Source: Botrytis cinerea B05.10 (lineage: Eukaryota; Ascomycota; Leotiomycetes; Helotiales; Sclerotiniaceae). Taken from it: DNA of 64,000 nucleotides. Location of the stretch: assembly GCF_000143535.2 (NCBI RefSeq), contig NC_037319.1:682001-746000 (forward strand), given 5' to 3'. How positions within the stretch are numbered: the first letter of the stretch is position 1; every line of letters starts with the position of its first letter. The position numbers and the translations under genes were made by a program. The notes under the pieces are model-generated. The model was not told where the DNA came from, did no database searches, and saw nothing but the letters and a program-made list of their open reading frames with translations. Shown one piece after another: positions 11,203-22,818 of the stretch.

Positions 11203-12975
11203 ATGAGACGAACCAAGAAACGCAGTACCAAGAAGGCGCTTCAAAAACAATGGCAGAAAGTTGATCGAGGCAATGGCCAATCCTTAGAACAAAATGCGCC
11301 ACAAGCCTCCATCGGCAACAGAAAGACTCCACCTGCAGCAAAGTCAACATCAATTTTAAAACGCATGCCAGCTGAAATACGAAGAGAAATATTGAAATAC
11401 CTTTTAATCAATCCTGACTTAGGCACAGCCTCGTGTATTCACAGGGATGAAGGATGGGGTTCCAAAGTCAAGTACGAACTTCAGCCCGCAATTCTACGCG
11501 TCTGCAAGCAACTTCACATAGAAGGAGTGGAGATACTCTATGGAGTAAATCAGTTTTTCATAGAATGTGCCTTGTCAACTTGGGACCATCTACTTCACCG
11601 CTGTGCCTTGACCAGGTTTCAGGAATATCAAAGGGATGGCTTCGGTTTATCCAGCGAACTAGCCAAAAATCAGTTAAGAGCTGTGCCAAGTGTGAACCGC
11701 ATCAGAAATTGGAAGGTACTAATAGCTCCAATGCGCAGTGGCATGCGCATTAATATCATGAACTTTTGTCGTTCCATATGTCATAGTGGGTTAAAGTCGA
11801 TGGAGATTGTGATTGCGCCTTGGGGTGGTCTACAGTTTCAAGACTTGATGTTAGAAGGTCCCGGCGGAAGAGCTGAAGCCAATAAAGTAACGGCGGAAAA
11901 GTTACAGGAAGTTTTGTCACCCTTGGAGATTCTTCGATGCACTGGAAATTTTGACATTCGTGGAGCAAACCCAGAGGAAATGCCCGACTTTCTCTTTGAA
12001 GGAGATATACCAACGTTGGACTACCACGACTGGTTAGTAGGGAGCCGTGGGAAAGTTGTTGCACCTCGTGGAAGGGCATCGTTACCGGATACGACATACT
12101 TACCTCATCTGATTGAACTCGTTCGAGGTGATTCTAAAGTCGAACCTTTCCATGAAATATTTTACGCTTTTTTCAACTACGTACAGGCTTTCGAACGAAT
12201 CGATAAATTCCGAGACCACATGACTGTTCACCATCCGTGTCCAACTTCAGACTTGGCACAGAATCCTTTTCGTCTAACCCATCCTGTAGATTCCGCTCTC
12301 CTAAAGGCTTTGCGTATGCAAACAAACGACAAAGCAGGGGCACAAAATGTTCTTGAATTGAAAGTTCTTCGGTCAAGTGCCATAAGGTTTCTCGAGAGAC
12401 AATATCAGAGAATTCAACAAGCCGCCAATGATTTGGTCAGATTTGTCAAAGAACACAAGATATACGGTGGTTTGCTCGATCCTACTCAGTTACCACCATC
12501 TGATTCTTCTCGTGAAGCGCAATGCGAGGGACTTGTTTTGTTGAAAAACTACGCGGAATCCTTGGATAGAGAGTTAACAACGGCAACCAAAATTGCTATC
12601 TGCCAGTTGGAGGGTCAATATGAGAAGAGGTTCAAACTACTTCCCCGAGAGATTGCTATTGCAAAATGTACGCATGCTTATAGAGGTGGAAAAGTGCAAG
12701 AATTCGTGGAAAACTTCAAGTATGCAGTCGATAACATGGATACTCAATATCTTGCAATTCGCAACGCGAGGAAGCAGCTCTTCGTATGGGACTTGAAGGG
12801 TCCTGGTTATACTGCCGAAATTGACGTGGAGCCATTAAGATGTGATGAAAGAATTGCGTGGGGTAAATTTGAGCCGGATATGGATGCCAGGAAGGCAGAG
12901 ATACTGGGACGAGGAGGTTGCAGATCTTGCCGCAAATCGCTACGTGCAGAATCATATCGAGAAGATTTAGTTTAG
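11203..12975 (+). CDS. F-box-like expanded-family protein, paralogue 2 (590 aa)
   Basis: One exon; the start follows a leader and opens with a very basic tail (MRRTKKRSTKKALQKQWQK), which could act as a nuclear or RNA/DNA-binding signal. The F-box-like core is at about 50-70 (ILKRMPAEIRREILKYLL), followed by YELQPAILRVCKQLHIEG and ILYGVNQFFIE to about 120. A helical middle region carries RNPF-like AQNPFRLTHPV and LERQYQRIQQA. The C-terminal signature is DNMDTQYLAIRNARKQLFVW. Closest to paralogue 1 by eye at the C-terminus. Role as a ubiquitin-ligase adaptor is inferred from the F-box-like element only. Confidence 0.8.
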   Translation: MRRTKKRSTKKALQKQWQKVDRGNGQSLEQNAPQASIGNRKTPPAAKSTSILKRMPAEIRREILKYLLINPDLGTASCIHRDEGWGSKVKYELQPAILRVCKQLHIEGVEILYGVNQFFIECALSTWDHLLHRCALTRFQEYQRDGFGLSSELAKNQLRAVPSVNRIRNWKVLIAPMRSGMRINIMNFCRSICHSGLKSMEIVIAPWGGLQFQDLMLEGPGGRAEANKVTAEKLQEVLSPLEILRCTGNFDIRGANPEEMPDFLFEGDIPTLDYHDWLVGSRGKVVAPRGRASLPDTTYLPHLIELVRGDSKVEPFHEIFYAFFNYVQAFERIDKFRDHMTVHHPCPTSDLAQNPFRLTHPVDSALLKALRMQTNDKAGAQNVLELKVLRSSAIRFLERQYQRIQQAANDLVRFVKEHKIYGGLLDPTQLPPSDSSREAQCEGLVLLKNYAESLDRELTTATKIAICQLEGQYEKRFKLLPREIAIAKCTHAYRGGKVQEFVENFKYAVDNMDTQYLAIRNARKQLFVWDLKGPGYTAEIDVEPLRCDERIAWGKFEPDMDARKAEILGRGGCRSCRKSLRAESYREDLV

Positions 12976-14192
12976 TTGGTGGGTGATTCCTAAGACAAAA
13001 TGCTGCAAGGTAATCTTTAGCTGCCAAATTTCAATGGTTTTGGGACTGATATTGTCTAGTGGTATCTTTTATTGCTTTCGCGGACGAGCATCGGATATTC
13101 GTATGGCCATTTCTTTCTCTATTCTGCTTTGAGTTGTGGCATCAGGATCTTCTTTTGTGTCTATCTTATTTCGTGGGGGTGGCAAGTTTGGGATTCAGTT
13201 ACAACGTTTGTCTTTCATCTTGTTCCCTGGTCGGACGGCTAAAATTTCTAAGAAATGGTGGGAAAAATGAAGTTGCTCATATTAGTCATTGTTTCCTTCA
13301 TCTTACTTAGTAGTTATCAAGCAATTGGCCGTTGGTTCATCTTGCCCATTTAACACGTGAATGTTCTGAGTGATGACATGATGAGTGCGCACCTAAGTTC
13401 TAGCAAACCTACAACATTTTCCATCGTATCGTGTTTTCCAACTAATCTTCATCGCAGTTCGCCACTGAATACACTTATATTAGAATTAACGGTTTTTCAT
13501 AGACAGCAAGGTATTCCTTGCAGAAGTTCTATTTAGTTGAGCATGCATATCATCTATCACTAATGTTTTTTTTTTCGTGTTTAGAATGCAATAAAGTATA
13601 TTGTTATTACTATCTCTGAGTGTCATCACTTCTAGCGGAGACAATCTTCAGTTCTCAAGTTTTCACTTACTTCCTGACTTTTTAAAAGCTTTCAGTCATT
13701 AAACAATCCACCAACAAAGTTTTCTCAGATGTAATTATTTGCTTAGTTTGTAAGTTTGATCTAGCACACCACCAGTGGGCACATTGACTAATGGGACACT
13801 GTGAGAATGGACTTAGAGACATCTTTTGTAATACGAATTCATATATTTTAGGAATCATTAAAATCACACATTAGCAATTGAAAAATATCAAGACGGACTC
13901 TGATGTCAAATAATTGAAGAATGAGTTTGTTAAAACGTTTGAAATTTGAGAAGTGTCCCGCCAGTCTATGCACCCACTGGTGCACCCATCAGCTTCATCA
14001 AATCCTCTAGAATCCAGTGTACAGAGTCATAGTTCATCAATTAGGACAACTAGGACCGTTAAGGTCTACTACAACCATAGTGGTAACGGATATAATCCCA
14101 TAAATCCACCAAGGGCTTAGATGATACGACTACAGAAGCATTATCGGAGATAACTCTGGTCAAATATAACAACCTCGATAAGACTTGGGCAA
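12976..14192. other. Intergenic between convergent paralogues 2 and 3
   Basis: The 1.2-kb gap between the 3' ends of two converging genes has no supported coding frame. It includes a poly-T run near 13566 and otherwise ordinary AT-leaning sequence. Confidence 0.5.
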
Positions 14193-16374
14193 TTATAGCT
14201 CAGAGAGTGTCATCCACGGGAACACATGTGATAGAGAACCTCCAGAGTCCCCGGGGTAAGGTAGGTCGTGAAGGGTAGACCTGTCCCTATCGATACAGTC
14301 ATCGCCGACTTCAATGTCGTCTTCGGATTCCAAACAAAAGCTATCGTCTTCCGGGCGATCTCTGAAAAGCTCTTCGTAGAAATCATTTTCTGAATCATTG
14401 TCAGAATTCATGAGGGCTTCGACAGTAGATGGTAGTGGAGGCTGTTCTTCATCCAGATGTAAGATAAGCTTAGAGACTTCGTCATCTTCATGATATGGTA
14501 GAGACTCCCAATTGGCGATATCAAGTTCGAGTTCCTTTTCAGTAGTGCTCCCGCTCTGGTCATGAGCCTCATCACAATTCGCTGCATCCAAATCCTGGTT
14601 GTCCCCGGGAGCTTTGTTTTCTGCCTCCTGTGCAAGAAAACATTTCTGGGCAATCTGGCGGCGAAGATCTTGTTGAATCCTTTGCGCTTCTACCTCTGTT
14701 ATAGCGGTGATTGCTGGTTCCTCTATCTCCCATCTAATTTGCCAGTCCTCGAATGAGCTCAACGGTGCGATATTGATATCGGGAATACTGCTACCAGCGT
14801 CCCAATCGTATAGCTTAGATCTAGTCGTGAGTATGGTATGATACTGCAACTCCATATCGCTCACCGCTTCTTGGAAGTTTGCTCTAAACGTGATGGGGTC
14901 TCTTCTGTTGTAAGCTATCCTACATTTTTGAAGTTTGACTTCCCTTGCCATTAACTCGTAGCGATGCTCAAAAAGACCAAATTGCGCGCGCACTGCTCTT
15001 TTCGTTGATGCGTCTAATTCTCGGATAAATGACGCGGCGTAGTCCTCAAGTAGAACCATGGCCTCAGTATAAATCGCCATATCAAAACCGTTGTATTTTT
15101 TTGTACAAGCAGGATCAAAAACGCCCCACTTTCTCTTTTGTAATTTGAGAAAGTCGATGAGCTCGTGGGATGCGTGGCTTATCCTGCAGAACTGACGTTC
15201 CAAGTATTTCAGGATAACAGATCGCTCTTCCTTGAACTGGGTGGTCTTGGTAATATCTCCACTTTCGATCTCGGTCATATATCGTGCTCTTTGTAGACCA
15301 GTCTCGATAGTGTGAGCCAATTCTTTTGAGTGAAACTCTTTGTTGAGGAACGGATTCTCGCTTAGTGCAGGCAGCTTCGGCATCAAAGCGGCTACCTCTT
15401 GGGAGCTCAAGGACATCGCGTTCTTGAATTGGGCATCTCTTTCAAAGGCTTGCGTGTACTCCAAAAGAGAAGTGAACATCTTGGTACTCAATTCGACTTC
15501 TGAATTTCCACGGATGAGGTGGATGAGGAGGCGGCGATAGGATGCGGTAGGTAGCATTGACGGTGTTACGAGTGGTGTATCAAGCCACTTATGCCTATAT
15601 GCAAAGTCTGGTATCTCATCAATGCTGGCTGTTCGAATCGACACTATAGGTATATTTCGTAGCAGCTCCAGTGGCACAAGACTTTCGCGCATTTCGTTCA
15701 TGTCTGTATGAGCCAATAGCGCATTAGTAGCTGTTAAACCCAGAAACCCAAAAAAAGAAAATAGATTTCTTACTCATGTAGCCATATTTGACTTCGACAC
15801 CCTTGGGAATGATGCATACTTCTAACTCCCTCAGTAATGACCCTCCTGAAAGTGTCTGCAGCTCGCACAGTAAACGGCACAATTCAACAAGTCCATCTCG
15901 ACTTCTGGGCTCATAGAGCCTGGCGCTTAAAATTATTCTCCATTTTCTGACGAATTTAATAGCTTGATTCCTGTGTAATAGAGTCTTTTGAATGGAGTGG
16001 GTTGGGAGATCCGTGGTGGGTTGGTTGTCCCAGCGAGTCAAAGGACTGCATATGGTGAACGGATGAAGTACATCCATTCTTTTAATGCGTATACTCGGTA
16101 GTGATTCGATAATGAATTGGTTCAAGCCATAAAGAATCTCCATACCTTCTTCATGGAAAAGGCGGCAGACGAGTAGTATCTGTGGGCTCAAGCCATATTT
16201 CGCATCGGCTCCATATCCCTCAAGTTGGTCAATGGAAGACGCCTCTCCTAGCTCAGTACTAACCAACAGACATATAAATATCTTTCTCCGAATTTCTGCA
16301 GGTATATATTGTAAACTTGGTGGCATCGTAGCGGCGGGTAGAGAAGCTGGCTTGTTAGTAGCCTCTATATCCAT
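14193..16374 (-). CDS. F-box-like expanded-family protein, paralogue 3 (712 aa, one intron)
   Basis: Two exons on the minus strand: 15774-16374 and 14193-15730, joined across a 43-bp intron (15731-15773, GTAAGA donor, AACAG acceptor) which restores frame from KYGYM into TNALLAHTDMNEMRESL. The family core is at about 20-40 (LQYIPAEIRRKIFICLLVST), then GLSPQILLVCRLFHEEGMEI and LYGLNQFIIE to about 90. The C-terminal family signature is DMELQYHTILTTRSKLYDWD. Unlike its sisters it carries a further ~170-residue acidic tail rich in E, D and S, which is likely disordered. It is the only member transcribed from the minus strand and the only one with a clear intron. Confidence 0.82.
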
Positions 16375-17313
16375 CTTGAGAAGTAAGAAAGCAGTCCGTA
16401 GTGTTATGGAATGATGGGTTTCACAGAACTGATACCTGCGCTATTTGCTATGAGAAGTATAACACTGGCAATGTTGCGCAAAGCCCAAACAAGCGCCAAC
16501 ACAAGCTGACTCTTTCGAAAGATACTTCTGGCTTGGTTCTATGACGTTTGCTATCTAATAAGAAACAACAATCCAAGGCCAAATGTGAATAAGGGCACAG
16601 TCAAAGTCGGAAAACTGTAGGTTAAATTTCAAATCTACTTTTCTGTCAAGATTCGTCTTGTATAAATATCGAGAATTTTCGTTAAAGGAGATGTTTTAAA
16701 AATATAAAGCGACGCTAAAAACAAGTGTAGTAGTCTAGACTATCTTAAAATCAAAAAGCCGGCCAAAATTTAGTTTCAATGCACTCACTGCTGTATCCTG
16801 TGCTTTGACCTACTTCAAACTCTCACAACTATTGGCTTTCGGGCTCGGACTCCGGCTTAGCATGCTTTTGGGTAGAAATGGACGTATAAGTGAATTTGAT
16901 AGTCAATAATTCTGTTGTTCAGCAAATATTGGTTTAATTGGTATCCAGTAGAATTCTGAAGGTTGCTCTTAGCGTCTCTTGTAAAATCAGTCTCATCTTT
17001 TGAAGTTTCCCAACCTCAAAGAACCCCTCTTTCAGGTTTTTACTTTATTTCGAGCTGAAGTTCTTTAGAATCCCATGTCCATAAACGTTGTTTGATCACA
17101 AAATTTGTTTGCAGTTTCTTCATTGCAGAAGATAGATATTCATCAAGAATCTATCAGTGAAGAATCAAGAAGTTTCCCCTCGACCAGAGTCTTCTATTAG
17201 ACAGACACATGTGAGTTGTATCTGATTTATCAAGATTCAAATTTGAAGATCAAATAGCATCTGGAGTTATGCCAAAGTATCCACTGACACTATAATTCTA
17301 GACAGCATAGGTC
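16375..17313. promoter_or_regulatory. Shared upstream region of paralogues 3 and 4
   Basis: A 0.94-kb gap between divergently transcribed sister genes, so both promoters must lie here. A TATAAATA-like TATAAATATCG is at about 16660-16670. No conserved operator is recognised. Confidence 0.45.
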
Positions 17314-19278
17314 ATGGATCTTCCATTATCCAAGGAAAGTCTCACAAAGACTACACGACAAGTTCCGAAGTCGACAACTCCAGACGAAGAGATTAATCCT
17401 AATATGAATACATCTCACTCTGCATCGACATCATCACCCAATCAAGCCATGAATTGCACATTAAAGACCACATCTTGTCATTCTCCAGTCAAAGTTAAAG
17501 AATTTAAGAGCGCCCTCCTAAGAATTATTCCACAAGAAATTCGAGATATGATTTACTCATACCTCCTAGTCAGCCCAGTTTTAGGGCTAGCCGCTTCAGT
17601 CTCGTCGGAAACCAACTATGGCAGTACTCAACAGTACAACTTAGACATTGCAATCCTTTATGTGTGTAAGCAAACGTACCAGGAAGGCATGCCCATCTTG
17701 TATGAAAACCCTATTTTCATAGATTGCAGCAACAGTCCAGGTGATTGGGATTTCACAGATGGCGTCTATGATGATGGTTGTTTGGAAGATGAAGAAGACC
17801 AACAAAATGGAATTACGGAGCCATATATCATCAATCTCTGCCCATTAACCCGATACACGAATTGCCAACCCAAAAACCATCAAGATAAGCCATTGTTTCG
17901 CAATACTCCCAACATTGAGAATGTAAAGACTTGGAACATCCTTCTGAACTCTTTCGACCACAATGATTTGGGTCTCTGCAGGAAACCACTCAGCTCGAAC
18001 GCTTTTGCTGAGTTCTGTGTTTCCGTGTATTCATACCCGAATATCTCCCTAAACATCTCAGTCTTGCCTATCGATTTCCATAAAATGCAAACTAGAACAG
18101 AAGCAGGGCCATTTCAACTAGACGAAGACTTGTTCAACAATCTGCTACCATTAAAGATTCTGCGAAGTATCAAGGGACTTAGGTTCAAGAGTGCTGAGCT
18201 CCCTGAAATTCCGGACTACTGCTGTAGCAAAGAACCCAATATGCAGAGATTTCTCGAGGGCTTGAGTACAAGCGAGTTACCTTCGCCACCGGAGCTCATT
18301 ACAGAGTACGTCGAGCTTACAAGTGGTTCAACTCCTGTTGTTGAATGTATAGGTCTCATTGGGGACAGATTGAAGGAGTATTTCTGGTTGTTCCATCGAG
18401 CCGAATTTGTAGTGATTGAAAGAGAGTTTGCTGGCCGTCGACGTAGCATCCGAGTCCATGACATTTCTATCCGTCCGCCTGAGAGAATCAATGGTGGTGG
18501 GCTGGTAATCCAAAAAGATGAAGGAAGATTTGACGATTGCGCAGAGATAGTACTTGGAGTTGGCAAGGATTATTATCTTGAACACACTGAAACCGCCGAG
18601 GAAGTTCTCCGTTTCAAGCGGTACCGCGCAGAGTTACTTAAAGTCTTAGAGCCTGACTACCAAAATGTTCGTGCTTGTTCTATCAAATTTCGAGAGTTTC
18701 TTCAAAGCGAAAGTGGTCCAGCTGGCATTTTCGTAGTTGGGCCTTCCAGAGCTACTGATCAACTAGGCTACTGGACCAGAGTGACGAGAGCCATGGAAAT
18801 ATTAGAGGAATACGAATATTCATTTGCGAGGGGGAAGACAGAAGAGCTACAGCTTTCTTTGAGAGAGAGAAACAAGTATTTCGTGTTGTCGTATGACTCT
18901 TTTGAGTCAGGAATGGTCATGAAGAAGATAGCTTGGGCATACGAAAGGAGGGCATGGAAAAAACTCATCATTTATTACAAAATCGCCATTAGACGCATGG
19001 AAAAACATTATTTCAAACTACGATGGTGCCGAGCAGATCTGTTCAAATGGGATGTTCTAGACAGAGGCTCTGATCTGGACACTCATTTCGATGTACTGGA
19101 GGCAATTATTTGGCCAAAGCGGGAGGACAATGGAGAGCTCGACCAGAAGTATTTTTTAGAGCCTTTACAGGGTGAGACAAGTGACGAAGAGCTCGAGGAT
19201 ACTATAAGCTTTTGTAGAAGTGGTGATAATGTCGATGTTGACGATGATGACGCTGATGAAGATGATGATGCTAGGTAG
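17314..19278 (+). CDS. F-box-like expanded-family protein, paralogue 4 (654 aa)
   Basis: One exon. A Ser/Thr-rich N-terminus of about 60 residues precedes the core at about 68-90 (LLRIIPQEIRDMIYSYLLVS), then LDIAILYVCKQTYQEGMPIL (about 110-130). An acidic insert (DDGCLEDEEDQQNG) follows. The C-terminal signature is diverged but readable, AIRRMEKHYFKLRWCRADLF followed by KWD. The protein ends in an Asp-rich tail (VDVDDDDADEDDD). It is the most diverged of the four left-hand members. Function is not known beyond the F-box-like element. Confidence 0.8.
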   Translation: MDLPLSKESLTKTTRQVPKSTTPDEEINPNMNTSHSASTSSPNQAMNCTLKTTSCHSPVKVKEFKSALLRIIPQEIRDMIYSYLLVSPVLGLAASVSSETNYGSTQQYNLDIAILYVCKQTYQEGMPILYENPIFIDCSNSPGDWDFTDGVYDDGCLEDEEDQQNGITEPYIINLCPLTRYTNCQPKNHQDKPLFRNTPNIENVKTWNILLNSFDHNDLGLCRKPLSSNAFAEFCVSVYSYPNISLNISVLPIDFHKMQTRTEAGPFQLDEDLFNNLLPLKILRSIKGLRFKSAELPEIPDYCCSKEPNMQRFLEGLSTSELPSPPELITEYVELTSGSTPVVECIGLIGDRLKEYFWLFHRAEFVVIEREFAGRRRSIRVHDISIRPPERINGGGLVIQKDEGRFDDCAEIVLGVGKDYYLEHTETAEEVLRFKRYRAELLKVLEPDYQNVRACSIKFREFLQSESGPAGIFVVGPSRATDQLGYWTRVTRAMEILEEYEYSFARGKTEELQLSLRERNKYFVLSYDSFESGMVMKKIAWAYERRAWKKLIIYYKIAIRRMEKHYFKLRWCRADLFKWDVLDRGSDLDTHFDVLEAIIWPKREDNGELDQKYFLEPLQGETSDEELEDTISFCRSGDNVDVDDDDADEDDDAR

Positions 19279-19826
19279 TTTGACGATAGCGAAGATTGAT
19301 GTCATCCAAGTAGATTGCTGACTTTGTGGAAGCTCTTGTTAGCTATTCATCTAGCACTATAATCAATTGTCTCAATTCTGCTCTAGCTAACTAGCTATTA
19401 CCTAGTGTCATCATCCAATCCATTTCTGGTCAAATGGATGTAGGACACCAGTTTTCATTGATGGCGATATTGGAATCCCAGATGCTCCAGGACTACCGAA
19501 GAGACTGCTTTTTAGTTCTACTTAGGTACTCAAGTACAAAAATAGTTTCAAAACGAGATCAATTATGAACATACGTGGTGACAGATAAACCTATTGACAT
19601 GTCAACGGCAATCTGGTGAATGAATTTGGAAAGAACACCATCAACCGTCCCCACACATATTTGCTATTAATTTATTGCGTTCTGTTTCTCGCTTATTGTT
19701 TTCATTCTATAATTATAGAATTTCTATTACACTCCACCAACACCAACACCACAACTATCAAAATCATCAAAATCATCATCGAATAGGTCACAATCAACGC
19801 AAAATCCGCCAGTCAATCATTTTATA
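19279..19826. other. Intergenic between paralogue 4 and the first decayed gene
   Basis: Nothing coding is seen. Near 19733-19775 there is a short CACCAACACCAACACCACAA / ATCAAAATCATC microrepeat ahead of the start of the next, decayed gene. Confidence 0.45.
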
Positions 19827-21108
19827 ATGTCTAAACGGTCCGCCAACGAGATTCCAATGGATGAAGGTCAATTCCCACCGGGCTGGAGCATCGTCGATGA
19901 GGCCATGTTACAAGCTACTTGTTTTGCTGAAGCAAAGGTTTGACGTATGGCAGAAATGATGTATGGAGTTAGTGCATTCGAATTGTGACCTGCAGACGAA
20001 ATTTGAAATTTTACTGCCCTCACAAAGGGGCCAAAAGCTGTCCACCCTGTTACTGGAGCTCTTTTTGACAATACCAATGGAGTGCACAGTTTCCACAAAA
20101 GCTTGTTGCCATCCTCTGTTGCCTAGTTTTTGCAGGTTAATGTGGCTTTTCAATCCTTCGTCATGCCATCAAGTTGGCAAAGTGGTGTCGTCAAAAGGGG
20201 GGATTGTTATTGACGGCTCAATCTTTTTGTTACCATCAAAGCCGATGTTAGAAGTGTTAAAGGAAGGTGAAGTGGAACCCAATTATCTCGATTTCCTTGA
20301 TAGAATTGAAGAGGCTGCTCACATTGGAGATAAAGAGAAAACCGGAATTTCGGCAGGAATCATTCATAGGGATTTTGTTACAATTGAGAATGCTTGGGAG
20401 AATTATGTTCATGTCAATCCTCAAGCAATGTTATCTGTTTTGACGGTGATTCAAAGTACACTCAAACGCAAAAAGCAAGGATTTGATCACCACGAAAGTC
20501 TCAATTAGAAGCGAAATGTAATGTTGCAGCAGAGAAGAGAGGCTGAGGCTGTTAATGGAGAGCAAGACAATGGTGAGGGAGAAGATGGTAGAGAAAAAGA
20601 GATGAAAGAAGAGTTGGCAGAAGGAAAAGAGGGGGTGACAGAGGGGGAGGTGGCAGAAGATTTGGGGATCTTGGAAACGCCCGAAGAAGATGCTACCAAT
20701 GATGCCAATAGTCCAGCTCTGGTTACTCCGCGAACCTGTCACACTACGCAAATTGTTAGTGCTAACGGGTTCGATCCTGTTTCTCCTACCCTCAGGAATC
20801 CTGGAGTTGATAACACGACACTGGATGGTGATTGGTTATCGACTTTCTCAGGCTCTGTTATTGAAAGTACATTGGAAGATGTTGATCCGAAGGAGAATGA
20901 TTACATGAATCCTTTAAATCACGATCGACGACCGGGTATGGGCGCTTCGATTGAATTTCATTTGTTATAGAGCTTTGATCCTCTTACCTGGGTTGTGGAC
21001 AACGACAATGTTGTGTGGCAATTACAAGATGATGATCCAGTCTTTTACTTGCAAGATGTTACGAACAGAATGAGTACTCTTGAAGAAATGGAGGATACAG
21101 GTAGTTGA
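19827..21108 (+). pseudogene. Decayed gene, unknown family, two in-frame TAG stops and a frameshift
   Basis: Starts with an ATG at 19827 (MSKRSANEIPMDEGQFPPGW), with a possible 60-bp intron at about 19936-19995 (GTTTGA..CTGCAG). Exon 2 reads best in one frame (HPVTGALFDNTNGVHSFHK) up to a TAG near 20126, continues in that frame to about 20195, and then must shift at an A/G homopolymer near 20200 into the frame of GGIVIDGSIFLLPSKPMLEV. That frame runs to TAG 20506-20508, resumes directly (MLQQRREAEAV, a Glu/Gly-rich stretch), meets TAG 20968-20970, resumes again (FDPLTWVVDNDNVVWQL) and ends at TGA 21106-21108. The TAGs are one C-to-T step from CAG. Open frames on both sides of each stop argue for a recently broken gene rather than separate small genes. 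The family is not recognised. Confidence 0.55.
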
Positions 21109-21229
21109 TTGTAAATACTGTTATTCTTTTTGAATGATTATTCAATTATTAAAGAATGCGTCAAATTAGAAGCCCAAATCGAAACATCGATTTAGTGCTG
21201 TGTATCTAAAGATATAGTCTTGTAGAATC

Positions 21230-22343
21230 TTGGTGGCAGAGATGATACTTGTGAAGCGAGGTATGAGTGAAGTAAGAGACGAGAAACATTTTTGGGGGAG
21301 GAAGAAATCTAGTTCGCGTATCTCTCTTCTCACAATCAGAAAACTTCACAACCACCAACACCACAAGTATTTACAATTCTGGATCCAATTCCTCTCCTTG
21401 ATGTCCTCTCTTTTGATACTCAAATATACAAGCTTTTGTTACCAGCCTCTGCGGTTATCATCCATTGATTGTTACCAAAGGAATTCATCTTGGCCCCCAT
21501 TTCAGCCAGGCCGCGAATATCATAGATTCAAAGTCATGATAGTTCAAGAAACCCAAAGTGAAGAGAATGCTTACTTTTTCAACACCGAATTCAATGGGAT
21601 ATTATTAGAATTCGACTTGTTTGTCAAGAAGACTGAAGAGGTCCCCGAAAGAACTTTCGACAGTGACATGTTAGAATGCATGAGGGATTCTCTCGTGTGG
21701 CAGAAGTTCTGTAAGTATCTTCATTATATCTCAGTCCCAATCTCCTCTCTTTCAATCTTAAGTCTACTAATTAAATCTCTCTCTTCTACTGAATTTGACA
21801 GAAGACTTCTTACAATCATCATACTTTTCGACTATAGCGACACTTGCTCCGCAGGAACCACTTTGTCTCCAAATGTATCCAAAGAATGATTTTCATTGTC
21901 CAAAGCACTCGATATACAATAATACACTCAATTTGATCACATAATTGGCACTCCCGGTCGACGAGCGTATTCTCGCAGAAAGGAAGTTACTTGGTTTGAT
22001 TGGTGGATCTTATAGCCCATTTCTAGAAACCCTTGTTTTATATATCTCTTGGTGTTCAAAAGCTAATGGCATGTCTCCAGATCTCCTTCCTCGCCCATCG
22101 AGTTTTACCAATCTCGACCTTCCATCCCCTTCATCACTGTTACAATCAATCGAACATTTGGCAATCCATCTCGAAAGCAAAGGCAAAGATACGACTACTG
22201 TTACCGAAGATGTCATTGCTCATGATAATAGTCAAGCCAAGCTATCGGATGCTGTTGCCGAGGGTTTTGCAATCCAATCAATCGAAGCACAGAATGATAA
22301 AACCCTTCGGCTGGGGCTCGAGTGCTGTCATTGTTACAAGTAG
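21230..22343 (+). pseudogene. Decayed gene, unknown family, frameshift and in-frame TAA
   Basis: Near 21330-21470 one frame reads like protein (PQVFTILDPIPLLDVLSFDT) until TGA and TAG; another frame is coding-like from about 21530 (FNGILLEFDLFVKKTEEVPE) to a GTAAGT donor at about 21711. A spliced continuation using an AG at about 21805 (YFLQSSYFSTIATLA) reaches a TAA at about 21942-21944 and then continues in the same frame (LPVDERILAERKLLGLIGG) to a final TAG at 22341-22343. TAA is one C-to-T change from CAA. It could be the tail of the preceding decayed gene or a separate one. No known domain is recognised. Confidence 0.45.
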
Positions 22344-22818
22344 AAATTAATGTTGAAATGAAGATAAGTGTGAGCGTTTGAAGAGAGCCTTGTTATTATA
22401 GATGGAAATATATGGTAGATTGACATAGAATGGAAAGGAACGGTGTTTGACGTAGATCTCATTATTTCCATCGATAGAGTGGGGGGTAGAATGAAATTTA
22501 GTCATAGGCTTTTCAAAGACAGAATTCAGAAACAAGAGTGCAGGAAAACGGATTCTATGTTTAGGGAACTTTTCTCGCTTGTCGGGTGGCGTAAGTATTT
22601 AGCCCTCTTTGGCTCCCTGCCCGATCCTTGTCAATAGAATCACATAGGGAAGACAAATCGGATCGCCTGCTCGATTCCTACAAATAGAACTAGATAGGCA
22701 CTCAAATCGGCACCCGAGAGTCAAGGCCATCATAACTCAACTCAGCACATTAGAATGAGGGTTACATAGTACCCACACTCCAAGCATCGAACTCATACAT
22801 CTTTCCGCCCTACCTACT
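22344..22818. other. Intergenic, convergent
   Basis: No gene is supported. Two similar phrases (CTTTGGCTCCCTGCCCGATCC..CAATAGAATCACATAGG and GATCGCCTGCTCGATTCC..AATAGAACTAGATAGG, about 22609-22650 and 22660-22700) form an imperfect tandem repeat of about 50 bp. Confidence 0.4.
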
